A stretch of DNA of 64,000 nucleotides from Alphaproteobacteria bacterium (GTDB taxonomy: Bacteria > Pseudomonadota > Alphaproteobacteria > Micropepsales > Micropepsaceae): assembly GCA_019247845.1 (NCBI GenBank), contig JAFBAL010000031.1, positions 16,155 through 80,154 on the forward strand. Direction: 5' to 3'. The notes beneath the pieces were generated by a model that did not search any database, was not told the origin of the DNA, and saw only the letters and a program-made list of their open reading frames with translations. Position numbers and translations under genes: made by a program. Positions 35,398-43,609 of the stretch are shown one piece after another. Each line of letters opens with the position of its first letter. Position 1 is the first letter of the stretch.

Positions 35398-35429
35398 TGT
35401 TGCGGCCTGCCGACGAGATGGCGGCGTGA
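35383..35429 (+). repeat. 15-bp direct repeat at the junction of two cluster genes
   Basis: GAGATGGCGGCGTGA occurs at 35383-35397 and again at 35415-35429, 32 nt apart. The first copy is the end of the diiron oxidase gene, and the second contains the GTG start of the next gene. A short tandem duplication of the gene end is the simplest explanation. Confidence 0.8.
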
Positions 35430-36316
35430 GCGCGCGCGACTTCGACCTCGCGCTTTACGATCCGCGCGACCCCAGCCCGTTCCTGGCGCTCTATCTCGAC
35501 CACTCCCTGCCGATGGACAAGGAGGCCAAGGCGGCGCTGCTGCGCGGGGCCGCGTCGTGGTCCAGGCGCTGGTTCTTCAACCTCGTCCGGCCGTTCGTCT
35601 TCGCGTTCTTTCTGGCGGTGAAGGCGCTGCGTGGGATATCCCCACGCTTCCCCAACCTCAACCGCGCGCTGCACACGCTCATATATTGGGGCTTGAAGCA
35701 TTTCGCCTCGCCGGATGCGAACCTGCTGATCCTGCGCCACTTCCATGTCGGCACCGAGATCCTGGCCTTCATCAAGGCCAATGCCGGGCCGGTCGCGATC
35801 GACACCGTGCCGCTGCGGCCGCGCGGCCTGGCCGATATCAGGGACAACCTGTTCCTGCAGCACGACCTCAACGTCTACAACTTCATCATCCAGCTCAATG
35901 CGAGCCTGGGCTGCCAAGGCCGCCAGCTCGAGCCGGTCGCCAGGCCCGACTTCTCGATGATCACCGACGGGCCGTTCGACATCGCGCCGCTGACGCGCGG
36001 GCTCTTCGCCTTCGCCGACGTGCAGACCGCGGTCGAGGTCTATACCCCGCTCTATGCGCTGTTCCTGCCGCGCAAGGATTTCGTCCGCGCGGCGACCTCG
36101 CTGCAGCTCGACGAGACCATCGCGATCTATGTCGCGCGGATCCTCGGCAGCGACTATCACCTGTCCTTCGTCAAGAACGGCCATCCGCTGGTGCAGCTCT
36201 CCACGCTCAAGGCCGGACACCGGCTGATGATGCACGGCCTCGACTGCGAGGGCCTGCACGGCTGGCTGCGCGAGCTCAAGCGGCGGCAAGCCGCTGGCTT
36301 GGCGCTTACGGCATGA
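35426..36316 (+). CDS. uncharacterised protein, third gene of the ketosynthase/diiron-oxidase cluster
   Basis: 296 residues, not recognised. A hydrophobic segment at about residues 48-67 ([21 protein letters not shown]) suggests membrane association. Beyond it are many conserved-looking blocks ([69 protein letters not shown]) but no known catalytic motif. The start is GTG inside a 15-bp repeat; an upstream ATG in that repeat gives only a three-residue frame. It overlaps the NIPSNAP gene convergently by 11 nt. Confidence 0.72.
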   Translation: MSARDFDLALYDPRDPSPFLALYLDHSLPMDKEAKAALLRGAASWSRRWFFNLVRPFVFAFFLAVKALRGISPRFPNLNRALHTLIYWGLKHFASPDANLLILRHFHVGTEILAFIKANAGPVAIDTVPLRPRGLADIRDNLFLQHDLNVYNFIIQLNASLGCQGRQLEPVARPDFSMITDGPFDIAPLTRGLFAFADVQTAVEVYTPLYALFLPRKDFVRAATSLQLDETIAIYVARILGSDYHLSFVKNGHPLVQLSTLKAGHRLMMHGLDCEGLHGWLRELKRRQAAGLALTA

Positions 36317-36614
36317 CCTGCTTCAGGAAGGTGCGCTCCTCGCGCAGGATGAAGCGCTCGCGCTCGGCGAACTCGAAATTGGCGCGCGACTTGGGATCGT
36401 TGCGCAGGCAGGCGCGGTAGTTCTCGTAAGCCGCCAGGCTGTCGAAGCCGATCAGCGCCAGGGCCTCGTAGTTGGTGCCCTCGTGGGGCAGGAAGTAGCC
36501 GAACAGCATGCCGCCGCAGGCCGGGATCAGGCTCAGCCAGTTGCGCGCGTATTCCTCGAACTTGTCCTTGCTGTGCGGGTCGATCTCGTAGCGGATGCAG
36601 CACACGACGTTCAT
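36306..36614 (-). CDS. NIPSNAP-family protein
   Basis: 102-residue dimeric alpha+beta-barrel protein. The [34 protein letters not shown] start and [21 protein letters not shown] block fit the NIPSNAP/ABM fold. Function unclear; such proteins bind hydrophobic ligands or act as small monooxygenase-like domains. Divergent from the ArsR-family regulator 91 nt away, with palindromes between, so it is probably that regulator's target. Confidence 0.85.
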   Translation of the reverse strand: MNVVCCIRYEIDPHSKDKFEEYARNWLSLIPACGGMLFGYFLPHEGTNYEALALIGFDSLAAYENYRACLRNDPKSRANFEFAERERFILREERTFLKQVMP

Positions 36615-36669
36615 TCTTCCATCTCCATCGAAACGTGGAGGCAGGATAGGGGATGGCGCGGCGGCGATG

Positions 36670-36687
36670 GTTCGACTACCATCGAAC
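36670..36687. promoter_or_regulatory. GTTCGA-N6-TCGAAC operator between NIPSNAP and ArsR genes
   Basis: Perfect 6-base arms GTTCGA (36670-36675) and TCGAAC (36682-36687). A third GTTCGA half-site (36701-36706) spans the regulator's ATG. The arrangement suits a winged-helix dimer controlling both divergent genes. Confidence 0.6.
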
Positions 36688-36705
36688 TATGAGAGACGCC
36701 GTTCG

Positions 36706-37383
36706 ATGAAGGAAGGCCCTCACATCGCCCCTGTTGCCGCCCTGATCGGCGACCCCGCCCGCGCCAACATGCTGGCGGCGCTGCTGGCCGGCAAGGCGCT
36801 GACCGCGGGCGAGCTGGCGCGCGAGGCCGGCGTGAGCGCGCCGACCGCAAGCTCGCATCTCTCAAAGCTTGCGGGCGGCGGATTGGTGAGCGTCGTGGCG
36901 CAGGGCCGTCACCGCTATTTCCGCCTCTCGGGCGCGGACGTCGCCGAGATGCTCGAGAAGATGATGGGCGTCGCCGCCCGCGCCGGCCATCTGCGCACGC
37001 GCACCGGGCCCAAGGCGCCGGCGCTGCGCAAGGCGCGCGTCTGCTACGACCACCTGGCGGGCGAGATGGGCGTGGCCATGCTCGAGCGGCTGGTCGCGCA
37101 GCGTCTCGTCACCGGCGGCGACGTCCCCAGGCTCACCGAGCGCGGCGAGGTCGCGATGGCCAAGCTCGGCATCGACGTGACGCGGCTCAAGGGCGAACGC
37201 CGCGCGGTGTGCAAGCCGTGCCTCGACTGGAGCATGCGCCGCCACCACCTCGCAGGTGGATTGGGCGCGGCGCTGCTGGAGCGCTTTTTCGCGCTTAGGT
37301 GGGCAAGGCGCGACCGGGCGAGCCGCGCCGTGGTGTTCTCGCCGCAGGGCGAGCGCGCCTTCGAGCGGTTGTTCGTGCTATGA
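36706..37383 (+). CDS. ArsR-family transcriptional regulator
   Basis: 225 residues. The winged helix-turn-helix occupies residues 1-80 (LIGDPARANMLAALLAGKALTAGELAREAGVSAPTASSHLSKL), followed by a C-terminal region with CYDHLAGEMGV and two Cys in VCKPCLDWS, typical of the longer ArsR-type regulators in proteobacteria. The Cys pair could sense metal or redox but this is inferred. Divergent from the NIPSNAP gene; a GTTCGA half-site covers its ATG. Confidence 0.88.
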   Translation: MKEGPHIAPVAALIGDPARANMLAALLAGKALTAGELAREAGVSAPTASSHLSKLAGGGLVSVVAQGRHRYFRLSGADVAEMLEKMMGVAARAGHLRTRTGPKAPALRKARVCYDHLAGEMGVAMLERLVAQRLVTGGDVPRLTERGEVAMAKLGIDVTRLKGERRAVCKPCLDWSMRRHHLAGGLGAALLERFFALRWARRDRASRAVVFSPQGERAFERLFVL

Positions 37384-37406
37384 GGTTCCTGTCAAAGGGG
37401 AACATC

Positions 37407-38387
37407 ATGAAACTCACAGCTCTCGTCGCGGGCCCCGCGCTCGCGCTTCTCGCCGCTTCCGCTCCCGGTGCATCGGCCGCCGCGGTCACGACCTTCGACG
37501 TCGACGGCGCGATGTTCCTGTTCCAGACCGGCATCGACATCAAGGGCGACGTGTTCGGCTTCTGGGTCGATCAGTCCTCGGTCCGCCACGGCTATGTCCG
37601 CATGAAGGACGGCACGCTCACCAAGTTCGACGCGCCGCATGCGGTGGACACCTCGGCGTCGGGTGCCGACGCCAGCGGCAACCTGGTCGGCGACTTCGTG
37701 GACGGCAACCTTCACAAGACGCGCTTCTATCTGCGCAAGATCGACGGCAGCTTCACCGTGTTCGACGTCGCGGGCAACGTCCACGTCACCGCGACCGATC
37801 CGCATGGCGGCACCGTCGGCTACGAGCCGGGCCATGACAGCTTCCTGCGCAAGAAGACCGGCAAGGTGAAGATGTTCGGCGCGCCGAACGGCTCGGACAC
37901 CGAAGCCGTCGCGGTGATCTCCGACGGCACCGTCGCGGGCTCGTTCGCTCCGTCCCAGTTCCCGCCGGTCTCCAGCGGCTTCATCCGCCATCCCGACAAG
38001 AGCTTCACCGTCTTCGACGTGGCTGGCGCGGACCTGACGCAGGTGATGGGGATGAATGCCGACGGCATCGTGGCGGGCTATTACGTCGTCGGCCAGGCGC
38101 ACGGCTTCCTGCGCACGCCCGACGGCGCCATCGCGCCCTTCGATCCCAGCGGCTCGCATCTCACGCAGCCGACGGCGATCAGCGCCAAGGGCCTCGTCGC
38201 CGGCTACTACAAGGACGCGGACGACGTGCATCACGGCTTCATCCGCGGGGTCGACGGCAAGTTCACGATCTTCGACGTCGCCGGTGCCGCGAATACCGAG
38301 CCGGCGACGATCAACGCCAGGGGCACGGTCGCCGGAACCTGGACCGACGCGGACGGCCACACCCACGGCTTTGTCCGCACGCCGTGA
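37407..38387 (+). CDS. secreted repeat protein (HAF/propeller-like)
   Basis: 326 residues with a signal peptide (about 1-25, ending GASAA). Six or so repeats of about 50 residues follow, each with a pattern such as F-T-V-F-D-V-A-G then G-T-V-A-G-x-Y and H-G-F-L/I-R. This matches extracellular HAF-type or propeller repeats. Role unknown, probably a surface or extracellular protein. AAGGGG lies 6 nt upstream of the ATG; the gene follows the ArsR stop by 23 nt. Confidence 0.8.
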   Translation: MKLTALVAGPALALLAASAPGASAAAVTTFDVDGAMFLFQTGIDIKGDVFGFWVDQSSVRHGYVRMKDGTLTKFDAPHAVDTSASGADASGNLVGDFVDGNLHKTRFYLRKIDGSFTVFDVAGNVHVTATDPHGGTVGYEPGHDSFLRKKTGKVKMFGAPNGSDTEAVAVISDGTVAGSFAPSQFPPVSSGFIRHPDKSFTVFDVAGADLTQVMGMNADGIVAGYYVVGQAHGFLRTPDGAIAPFDPSGSHLTQPTAISAKGLVAGYYKDADDVHHGFIRGVDGKFTIFDVAGAANTEPATINARGTVAGTWTDADGHTHGFVRTP

Positions 38388-38430
38388 GCTCAGGCACCGC
38401 GAGAAGGGGCGGCCGCTTCGACGCCGCCCT

Positions 38431-39150
38431 TCAGGCCGCCTTGCGCGCGATGAACTTCGGATAGTGCTCCTCCATCATCCGCTCGCGATAGGCGATCAGG
38501 TTCTTGTGGGTCAGCGCCGCGGTGCGCAGCTTGCTGTCGAAGAACGGCGTCATCGCGCCGGCGACGAAGGCGAAGGCGGTGGCGTCCGCGGCGCAGGGCG
38601 CGGGCCCGAACAGATAGGGCTTGTTGCCCAGCAGGCTCGAGAGCGCGGCCAGCGAGCGGCCGCCCAGCTCGGCGATCTCGTCGGGCGAGTGTCGGCCGAG
38701 GCCCTGGCCGTGCAGCGTCTGGCGCACGCGTTCGCGGCCCGCCTGCCTGGCCGCCTCGCGCGTTTCGGCGGGCAGCGCGTCGAAGAAATGCGCCGGGCCC
38801 GACGCGAAATTCCCGTCGTCCATCCAGCGCGCATGCAGCAGCGCGAAATAGAGATGGTCCTCGAGCATGCGCTCGATCGCCCAGCCGCGCGCGCGCAGGT
38901 CGGGGGTCAGGCCGCGGTCGAGATCGACGCCGTATTTGCGCTCGATATGGGCGCGGATGAAGGTCGAGTCGGCGATGCGCACGCCCTTGTCCTCGATGAA
39001 GGGAATCTTGCCCTTGGGAGCCGTGGGCGGCGCGGCGCGCTGCTTGACGTAGGACAGGCCCGCCATCTGCAGCTGCACCTCGGTCTTCATCACGAACGGG
39101 CTCGGATCGGGCAGGCCGAAAGCCGGGCCGAAGCCATACAGGGTGATCAT
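38431..39150 (-). CDS. glutathione S-transferase family protein (N-terminal GST fold)
   Basis: 239 residues. Thioredoxin-like N-terminus (ITLYGFGPAFGLPDPSPFVMKTEVQL) with a GKIPFIEDKGVRIADSTFIRAHIE glutathione-site block, then an all-helical C-terminal domain. The segment resembles the DUF-type GST (Tom37/metaxin-like) variants more than classical GSTs. Start at 39150 begins the conserved MITLYGF. Divergent from a WYL regulator with nested inverted repeats in between, which suggests that regulator controls it. Confidence 0.87.
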   Translation of the reverse strand: MITLYGFGPAFGLPDPSPFVMKTEVQLQMAGLSYVKQRAAPPTAPKGKIPFIEDKGVRIADSTFIRAHIERKYGVDLDRGLTPDLRARGWAIERMLEDHLYFALLHARWMDDGNFASGPAHFFDALPAETREAARQAGRERVRQTLHGQGLGRHSPDEIAELGGRSLAALSSLLGNKPYLFGPAPCAADATAFAFVAGAMTPFFDSKLRTAALTHKNLIAYRERMMEEHYPKFIARKAA

Positions 39151-39180
39151 GGGTCCTCTCCTCTTATGGAGGGTAGTCAT

Positions 39181-39222
39181 ACTGCCAGGCTCCTGACAGC
39201 ATGGTGTCAGCAGCGTGGCAGT
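39181..39222. promoter_or_regulatory. nested inverted repeats between GST and WYL-regulator genes
   Basis: Inner repeat CTGACA (39193-39198) / TGTCAG (39205-39210) with a six-base spacer, enclosed by a second pair ACTGCCA (39181-39187) / TGGCAGT (39216-39222). The TGACA-N-TGTCA type of site is typical upstream of YafY/WYL regulators. Confidence 0.65.
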
Positions 39223-39232
39223 AGGGTGCAGC

Positions 39233-39991
39233 ATGAGACCGGCCGACCGCCTCTTCCGCATCATCCAGATCCTGCGCCGCAAGCGCAGGCCGACGACCGC
39301 GCAGGAGATCGCCTCGGAGCTCGAGACCTCGCTGCGCACCGTCTATCGCGACATTGCGCAGCTGACGGCCGAGCGCGTGCCGATCCGCGGCGAGGCCGGC
39401 ATCGGCTATGTGCTCGAGGGCGGCTTCGACATGCCGCCCTTGATGCTCACCCCCGACGAGATCGAGGCGGCGATGCTGGGCGCGCAATGGGTGATGAGCC
39501 GCGCCGATGCCGAGCTGTCGCGCGCCGCGTCCGACCTCATCGCCAAGATCGGCGTGGTGATCCCCGAGCATCTGCGCCCGCTGCTGATGGAGCCCGCGCT
39601 GACGCCCTTGACCTCGCACAAGGGCCCCGGCGACGCGATCGACATGGCGCGGGTGCGCGCCGCGATCCGCACGCAAGGCAAGATCGCGCTGGTCTATCGC
39701 GACGAGAAGCAGGCCGAGACGCGACGCCTCATCTGGCCGATCGGGGTGAGCTATTGGGACGCGGTCCGGCTGATCGTGGCGTGGTGCGAGATGCGCAAGG
39801 GCTTCCGCCATTTCCGCACCGACCGCGTCGTCACGGCCGAGTTCCTGGAGCTGCGCTATCCCACCGCGCGCGCCAGGCTGCGCGCGCAGTGGAAGAAAGA
39901 AATGGAAATAGAAGGTGAGCGCGGCGACTACGCACGCAAGCTCTCCCGGCCGTCGGCCGCGCCGACGCCGATGTCCGGGCTGATGGAATAA
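39233..39991 (+). CDS. YafY-type HTH/WYL transcriptional regulator
   Basis: 252 residues: N-terminal HTH_11 winged helix (RLFRIIQILRRKRRPTTAQEIASELETSLRTVYRDI, residues 5-41), then a WYL domain (residues 135-205; KIALVYRDEKQAETRRLIWPIGVSYWDAVRLIVAWCEMR) and a C-terminal WCX-like region. WYL domains bind small ligands or nucleic acid fragments. The ATG at 39233 gives the family start MRPADR. Divergent from a GST gene. Confidence 0.9.
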   Translation: MRPADRLFRIIQILRRKRRPTTAQEIASELETSLRTVYRDIAQLTAERVPIRGEAGIGYVLEGGFDMPPLMLTPDEIEAAMLGAQWVMSRADAELSRAASDLIAKIGVVIPEHLRPLLMEPALTPLTSHKGPGDAIDMARVRAAIRTQGKIALVYRDEKQAETRRLIWPIGVSYWDAVRLIVAWCEMRKGFRHFRTDRVVTAEFLELRYPTARARLRAQWKKEMEIEGERGDYARKLSRPSAAPTPMSGLME

Positions 39992-40134
39992 CGGATTTTG
40001 CGCTCATTCGATCCATTCGTGACCGAAAAACCACGTTCGGCGGCTTCTGCGCCACGCGCCTGCGGGCCGCGACAACTTTCGCCCGATTCGGACGTTCAAC
40101 TGGACAAGGGGAAGGAGAGATAGAGGCAGCCACC

Positions 40135-40380
40135 GTGAACACGCTCGATATTTTGAAGGCCAAGGCGAACGCGAACGTGCAGCGTTCCAAGGCGGAACAT
40201 CTCGACGACGACGACGACACCTGCATCGGCGCGCATGCCGACTACCGCCGCGAGGATTTCGTGTTTTCGCGCACGCAGTCCATCGAGATGCGGGGATTGG
40301 AATGGGAAAGCCGGCTGAAGCCGCTCAAGCCCTGGGTGCCGAACTTCGCCGCCAACCTGGCATTCGCGATCTTCGCGTAA
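40135..40380 (+). CDS. small uncharacterised protein
   Basis: Not recognised. 81 residues starting at GTG, with an AAGGGGAAGGAGAG purine-rich run 20-30 nt upstream and a weak nearer site. An acidic Asp run (HLDDDDDTC) sits at residues 22-28, and the end is Trp/Phe/Ala-rich (KPWVPNFAANLAFAIFA). No clear signal or membrane segment. It is an open frame of reasonable codon use, but the reading is less certain than for its neighbours. Confidence 0.55.
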   Translation: MNTLDILKAKANANVQRSKAEHLDDDDDTCIGAHADYRREDFVFSRTQSIEMRGLEWESRLKPLKPWVPNFAANLAFAIFA

Positions 40381-40451
40381 GGATCGGGTCAGGCGAACTG
40401 CGGTGAAGTCTGCGCCGCATCGTCGCCGATAGCGCGTGCCGCATCTACCGC

Positions 40452-40484
40452 ATGCCGCATCGACCGATGGGTGCGAAGCGGCAT
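40452..40484. terminator. possible hairpin between convergent genes
   Basis: ATGCCGC (40452-40458) and GCGGCAT (40478-40484) form a stem, with an inner CATCG/CGATG stem in the loop. It lies between the convergent genes ending at 40380 and 40497. No T-run follows, so termination is uncertain. Confidence 0.35.
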
Positions 40485-40496
40485 CGGCCGAAACAG

Positions 40497-40904
40497 CTAC
40501 TCTTCCTTCTTCAGCATCGCCCGTGCGTCGGTGGCGTCCTGCTTGGCGGCGGCGAGCTCGCCCGAGGCGATGCCGGCGCGCGCCTTGGCCGCCGCGGCCT
40601 CGAGCGCGGTCTTCTTCGCCGCGTCGGCGGTGTCGGGAATGGCGCCGTGGCCGGCCTGGGCGCAGGGGTCGAGCTCCTTGCCGTCATAGCCGTCGCCGTG
40701 CGGGCCGACGAGGCAGTTCAGCGTGTGGTGCAGGTGCGCATGCACGCCCGCGATGTCGGGCGCGCCGGCCGCGAAGCCCGCATGCATGCCGGCATTGACG
40801 ATCTCGGAATGCGCGTCGGCAAAGGCCGCGACGGGCAGGAGCAGGACGGCCGCGACGGCGGCGCCGATCAATACGTGCTTGGAGCGGGATGCGAAGTGGG
40901 CCAT
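40497..40904 (-). CDS. small secreted His-containing protein of unknown function
   Basis: 135 residues with an N-terminal signal (MAHFASRSKHVLIGAAVAAVLLLPVAAFADA). The mature protein contains several His (NAGMHAGFAAG, VHAHLHHTLN) and two Cys (NCLVG, DPCAQ), then a helical Ala/Lys-rich C-terminus. His/Cys layout could bind metal; no family recognised. ATG at 40904 chosen since the longer frame is not signal-like. Confidence 0.72.
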   Translation of the reverse strand: MAHFASRSKHVLIGAAVAAVLLLPVAAFADAHSEIVNAGMHAGFAAGAPDIAGVHAHLHHTLNCLVGPHGDGYDGKELDPCAQAGHGAIPDTADAAKKTALEAAAAKARAGIASGELAAAKQDATDARAMLKKEE

Positions 40905-41036
40905 GGGCGGTTTTCCCGAATGAGGCGGAGCGACGATACCACCGCCGCGGGAGGCCCAAAAGCAGACGGCCCACGCCTTCCGGCGCGGGCCGCTCTGCCG
41001 TCGAAGCATGGCTGCCCGGGCGTCGCCGGGCGCAGG

Positions 41037-41699
41037 TCAGCGGATCGAGGCCAGCTCGCCCTGAAGGCCGCGGGAATCGGGGTTCTTGACGCTGGAGGAC
41101 AGAATCGCGCCGACGCTCGCCCTCTGGCCGTAATACTCGCTGTTCCATTCGTGGCGCGGCTTGATGATCGAGCCGTTGAAGGTCAGCCCGCCATAGGCGC
41201 CCGTAGCCGAAGTCCACACCACGATGTCGCCGCCATGGCCCGAGGTCGCGCCTTCCGCGCCCGAGGACAGCGTGACCGCGGTGATGCCGCCGCCGGCGCC
41301 GATCTTGAACTCGTCGTGCTGGATGCCGGCCAGTGCGCGGTCGCTCATGATCAGCATCACGATCTCGGCCTTCTCGAGCCCGATCTGCAGGCCGAACGAG
41401 CCCGAGCCCATGGAATAGAACGCCGGCGACGACCAGCCGCGGCCGTTGTGCTTGAGCAGCACGCCGTTGCCGCCTTCGGCGCCGAAGATGAAGCCGCCCT
41501 TGACCAGCGAGGGCACGATCAGCACGGCGCGGGCGCGATGCAGCATGTCCGAGGCCGCGGCGAAGGCCGGGTCGCTCTTCATGTGCTCGGCGACGCGCGT
41601 CGCATGCGCGACGAGCTCGGTCTGGTCGGACGCGAAGGCGGTGGAGGCGGTCAGCGCCAGCGCCAGCGCCGCCCCGGAAACGAGGTGGGAAATCTTCAT
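41037..41699 (-). CDS. SYLF-domain (Ysc84) lipid-binding protein, secreted
   Basis: 220 residues with a signal peptide (about 1-23). The SYLF/Ysc84 domain fills the rest: RARAVLIVPSLVKGGFIFGAEGGNGVLL, GWSSPAFYSMGSGSFGLQIGLEKAEIVMLIMS and a Gly-rich C-terminal GGITAVTL-type region. Family members bind phosphoinositides in eukaryotes; the bacterial role is not established. Single gene; the ATG follows a GGAGATA element. Confidence 0.9.
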   Translation of the reverse strand: MKISHLVSGAALALALTASTAFASDQTELVAHATRVAEHMKSDPAFAAASDMLHRARAVLIVPSLVKGGFIFGAEGGNGVLLKHNGRGWSSPAFYSMGSGSFGLQIGLEKAEIVMLIMSDRALAGIQHDEFKIGAGGGITAVTLSSGAEGATSGHGGDIVVWTSATGAYGGLTFNGSIIKPRHEWNSEYYGQRASVGAILSSSVKNPDSRGLQGELASIR

Positions 41700-41792
41700 G
41701 GCTATCTCCTTGGATGAATCGTAAGCGTCAAACGTTCGGCGGGGCGGAAGGTTGCTTCCGTCGGATCGCCGCGCAGCGCGGATCGCGCGCGC

Positions 41793-42671
41793 TCACTCGT
41801 CCACGTCGGCGGTGCAGCTCGAGTTCGTGCCCCACAGGTTGCCCGCGCTCGACTTGAGCACGGTCTGCATGCGCTTGCTCATCTTGGGGAAGAAGACGAT
41901 CCCCGTCGCCTCCTCGATGTCGTCGATGGCGACGGCATAGGTCGGCAGGCTCCTGGTATCGAGGCCGTCGTCGGGCATGGGCAGCATCATGCCCAGCGCG
42001 CGCTTGTTCGTGGGGTCGTAGATCACCTTGAAGAAGGCATCCGCGACGCGCACGCGCTTGTCCTTCCTGCCGTTGTTGTCCTTGCCGTCCTTGGGCAGCC
42101 AGCGCTCCTTGGCCTTGGTGTAGACCGGGCCGGTGACGACATAGAGCTCGGGCCGGTCTCCGCAGGCGATCCAGCGGCGGATGTCCGTCTCGAGCACGCG
42201 CCAGATGGCCTGGTTGTAGCGCGGACCGACCTGCGGCGACATGTTGGTGAGCAGGAAGCTCTCGTCGGTCATCGGCTGGCTGGAGGCGAAATCGCCGGCC
42301 GGCGCCTGATGGCCCCGGTCGAAGCCGCTGCCCTTGTAGTCGTCGAGCTGCGGGCCCTTGTCCGCGATCGCCGAATCCACGTCGGGATCGGGATGGAAGT
42401 TGTTCTTGCGCTGGGCGTTGCCGGTGATCTGCGCCCGCGGCAGCCGCTCGATCACCCAGTCCGGCGCGCGCGTTTCGGGATCGAAGGCCACCGCATAGCC
42501 CGGCCGGCAGAGCCCGATCGGCAGCTTGCGCATCGAAGGCAGGCCGGTCAGCTTGTAGCGGTCGGCGCAGGACTTGAAGCCCGGCGCGTCCGCGGCTCTT
42601 GCGCCGCCCAAAGGCGCGAGCGGCACCAGCAGCAGCGGCGCCAGCAGCGCCGCGACGCGGACGGCGCGCAT
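41793..42671 (-). CDS. secreted DNA/RNA non-specific endonuclease (NUC1/NucA family)
   Basis: 292 residues: signal peptide (about 1-26, ending GGARAAD) and a beta-beta-alpha-Me nuclease domain. The active-site motif DRGHQAPAGD (catalytic His, then metal-binding Asn in LLTNMSPQVGPRYNQAIWR) is intact. Two Cys pairs may be disulfide-bonded. Exported, so it should act on extracellular or periplasmic nucleic acids. It is 1 nt after the 145-residue membrane protein gene and is the last gene of a three-gene minus-strand operon. Confidence 0.92.
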   Translation of the reverse strand: MRAVRVAALLAPLLLVPLAPLGGARAADAPGFKSCADRYKLTGLPSMRKLPIGLCRPGYAVAFDPETRAPDWVIERLPRAQITGNAQRKNNFHPDPDVDSAIADKGPQLDDYKGSGFDRGHQAPAGDFASSQPMTDESFLLTNMSPQVGPRYNQAIWRVLETDIRRWIACGDRPELYVVTGPVYTKAKERWLPKDGKDNNGRKDKRVRVADAFFKVIYDPTNKRALGMMLPMPDDGLDTRSLPTYAVAIDDIEEATGIVFFPKMSKRMQTVLKSSAGNLWGTNSSCTADVDE

Positions 42672-42672
42672 C

Positions 42673-43110
42673 TCAGCCTCCCGTTTTGGCAGCTGCCGCC
42701 GCAGCGATTTCGGCGTGCTCTTTGGCGATATCCGCCTGTTGCTTGGCGGCAGCCGCCTGCTTCGCGGCGGCCAAGGCGGCATTTTCCGGCGTGTTGTTCG
42801 CCTGGATGCCCTTCGACACCGCGTAGCTGCCGGCGCTGATGCCCAGCAGGCTGAGCACGCTTGCTGGGATGTTCACGAAGGTGCCGGCCTCGACCGAGAG
42901 CAGCAGGAAAAGCCCCGCCACCACGAAGGTGAAGATCAGGAACTGGAAGCGCGACAGGCTGGCCTTGGTCATGTCGGACTCGGTCAGCATCTGCGACAGA
43001 TCGATCTTGCCCCACAGGATCAGCCAGAACACCACGAACGCGGCGCCCATCACGACGATGGTGGTCGCGATGGCGACGATATAGGCGAGAATTCCCCAAT
43101 CCGCTGTCAT
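42673..43110 (-). CDS. membrane protein, paralogue of the adjacent upstream gene
   Basis: 145 residues, not recognised. Two membrane segments (about residues 8-30 and 55-75) flank GKIDLSQMLTESDMTKASLSRFQFLIFTF, and a third hydrophobic, VNIPASVLSLLGISAGSYAVSK, follows. The C-terminus is Ala/Lys-rich helical (AALAAAKQAAAAKQQADIAKEHAE). Its layout closely follows the 120-residue gene upstream (GRIDLSGLL, PNEILLLFAGSHSLYLVGK), so the two are paralogues. Coupled to its neighbour by ATGA overlap. Confidence 0.75.
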   Translation of the reverse strand: MTADWGILAYIVAIATTIVVMGAAFVVFWLILWGKIDLSQMLTESDMTKASLSRFQFLIFTFVVAGLFLLLSVEAGTFVNIPASVLSLLGISAGSYAVSKGIQANNTPENAALAAAKQAAAAKQQADIAKEHAEIAAAAAAKTGG

Positions 43111-43469
43111 GACGTGTGTCCCCCTCGTGATTGGAGCCGGCGATGCTTGCCGACCAGGTAGAGCGAATGGCTGCCCGCGAAGAGCAGCAGGATCTCGTTG
43201 GGTACTTCCGGCATCGTCCTCGTCGGCGGCGCGTTCGGCGCCTGGGTCTGGGCGAGCGCGAGCTGGGCGTAGGCGAAAGCGGCGATAAGGATGCCCAAGA
43301 GAAGCTGCACGCGTTCCGGCGTCGGCCGCCGGTCGGCGCCGCTGCCCGCGAGCAAGCCTGAGAGATCGATCCGGCCCGTCAGGCAGCGCCACGCCACGAG
43401 CGCCATCATGGCCGCCAGCCAGGCGAGCAGCGCGTTCTCCACGATGGAAGCGAGATCGGGCAGACTCAT
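43107..43469 (-). CDS. membrane protein, first gene of the nuclease operon
   Basis: 120 residues, not recognised, starting at MSLPDLASIVE. Two or three membrane segments (LLAWLAAMMALVAW, LLLGILIAAFAYAQLALA) surround TGRIDLSGLLAGSGADRRPTPERVQ. The end has PNEILLLFAGSHSLYLVGKHRR. Same pattern as the 145-residue protein downstream. An in-frame TTG at 43481 would add four residues. Leads the minus-strand operon with that protein and the secreted nuclease. Confidence 0.72.
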   Translation of the reverse strand: MSLPDLASIVENALLAWLAAMMALVAWRCLTGRIDLSGLLAGSGADRRPTPERVQLLLGILIAAFAYAQLALAQTQAPNAPPTRTMPEVPNEILLLFAGSHSLYLVGKHRRLQSRGGHTS

Positions 43470-43609
43470 GTCGGTTATCAACCCATAATAACTTTGGGTT
43501 GTAAATAGCGCGGGATCGCGTCAGCTGTGAATAACTCGCCCGCCTTGACGCCCGGCCGCGCGGTCCCCACATCCATTGAACGGGAGCAAGACTTCAGGGA
43601 GTGCCCGAC

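Noticed and set aside
36670..36706. GTTCGA sites as a LexA box
   Set aside because: Alphaproteobacterial LexA sites are direct GTTC-N7-GTTC repeats; spacing and symmetry here are different.
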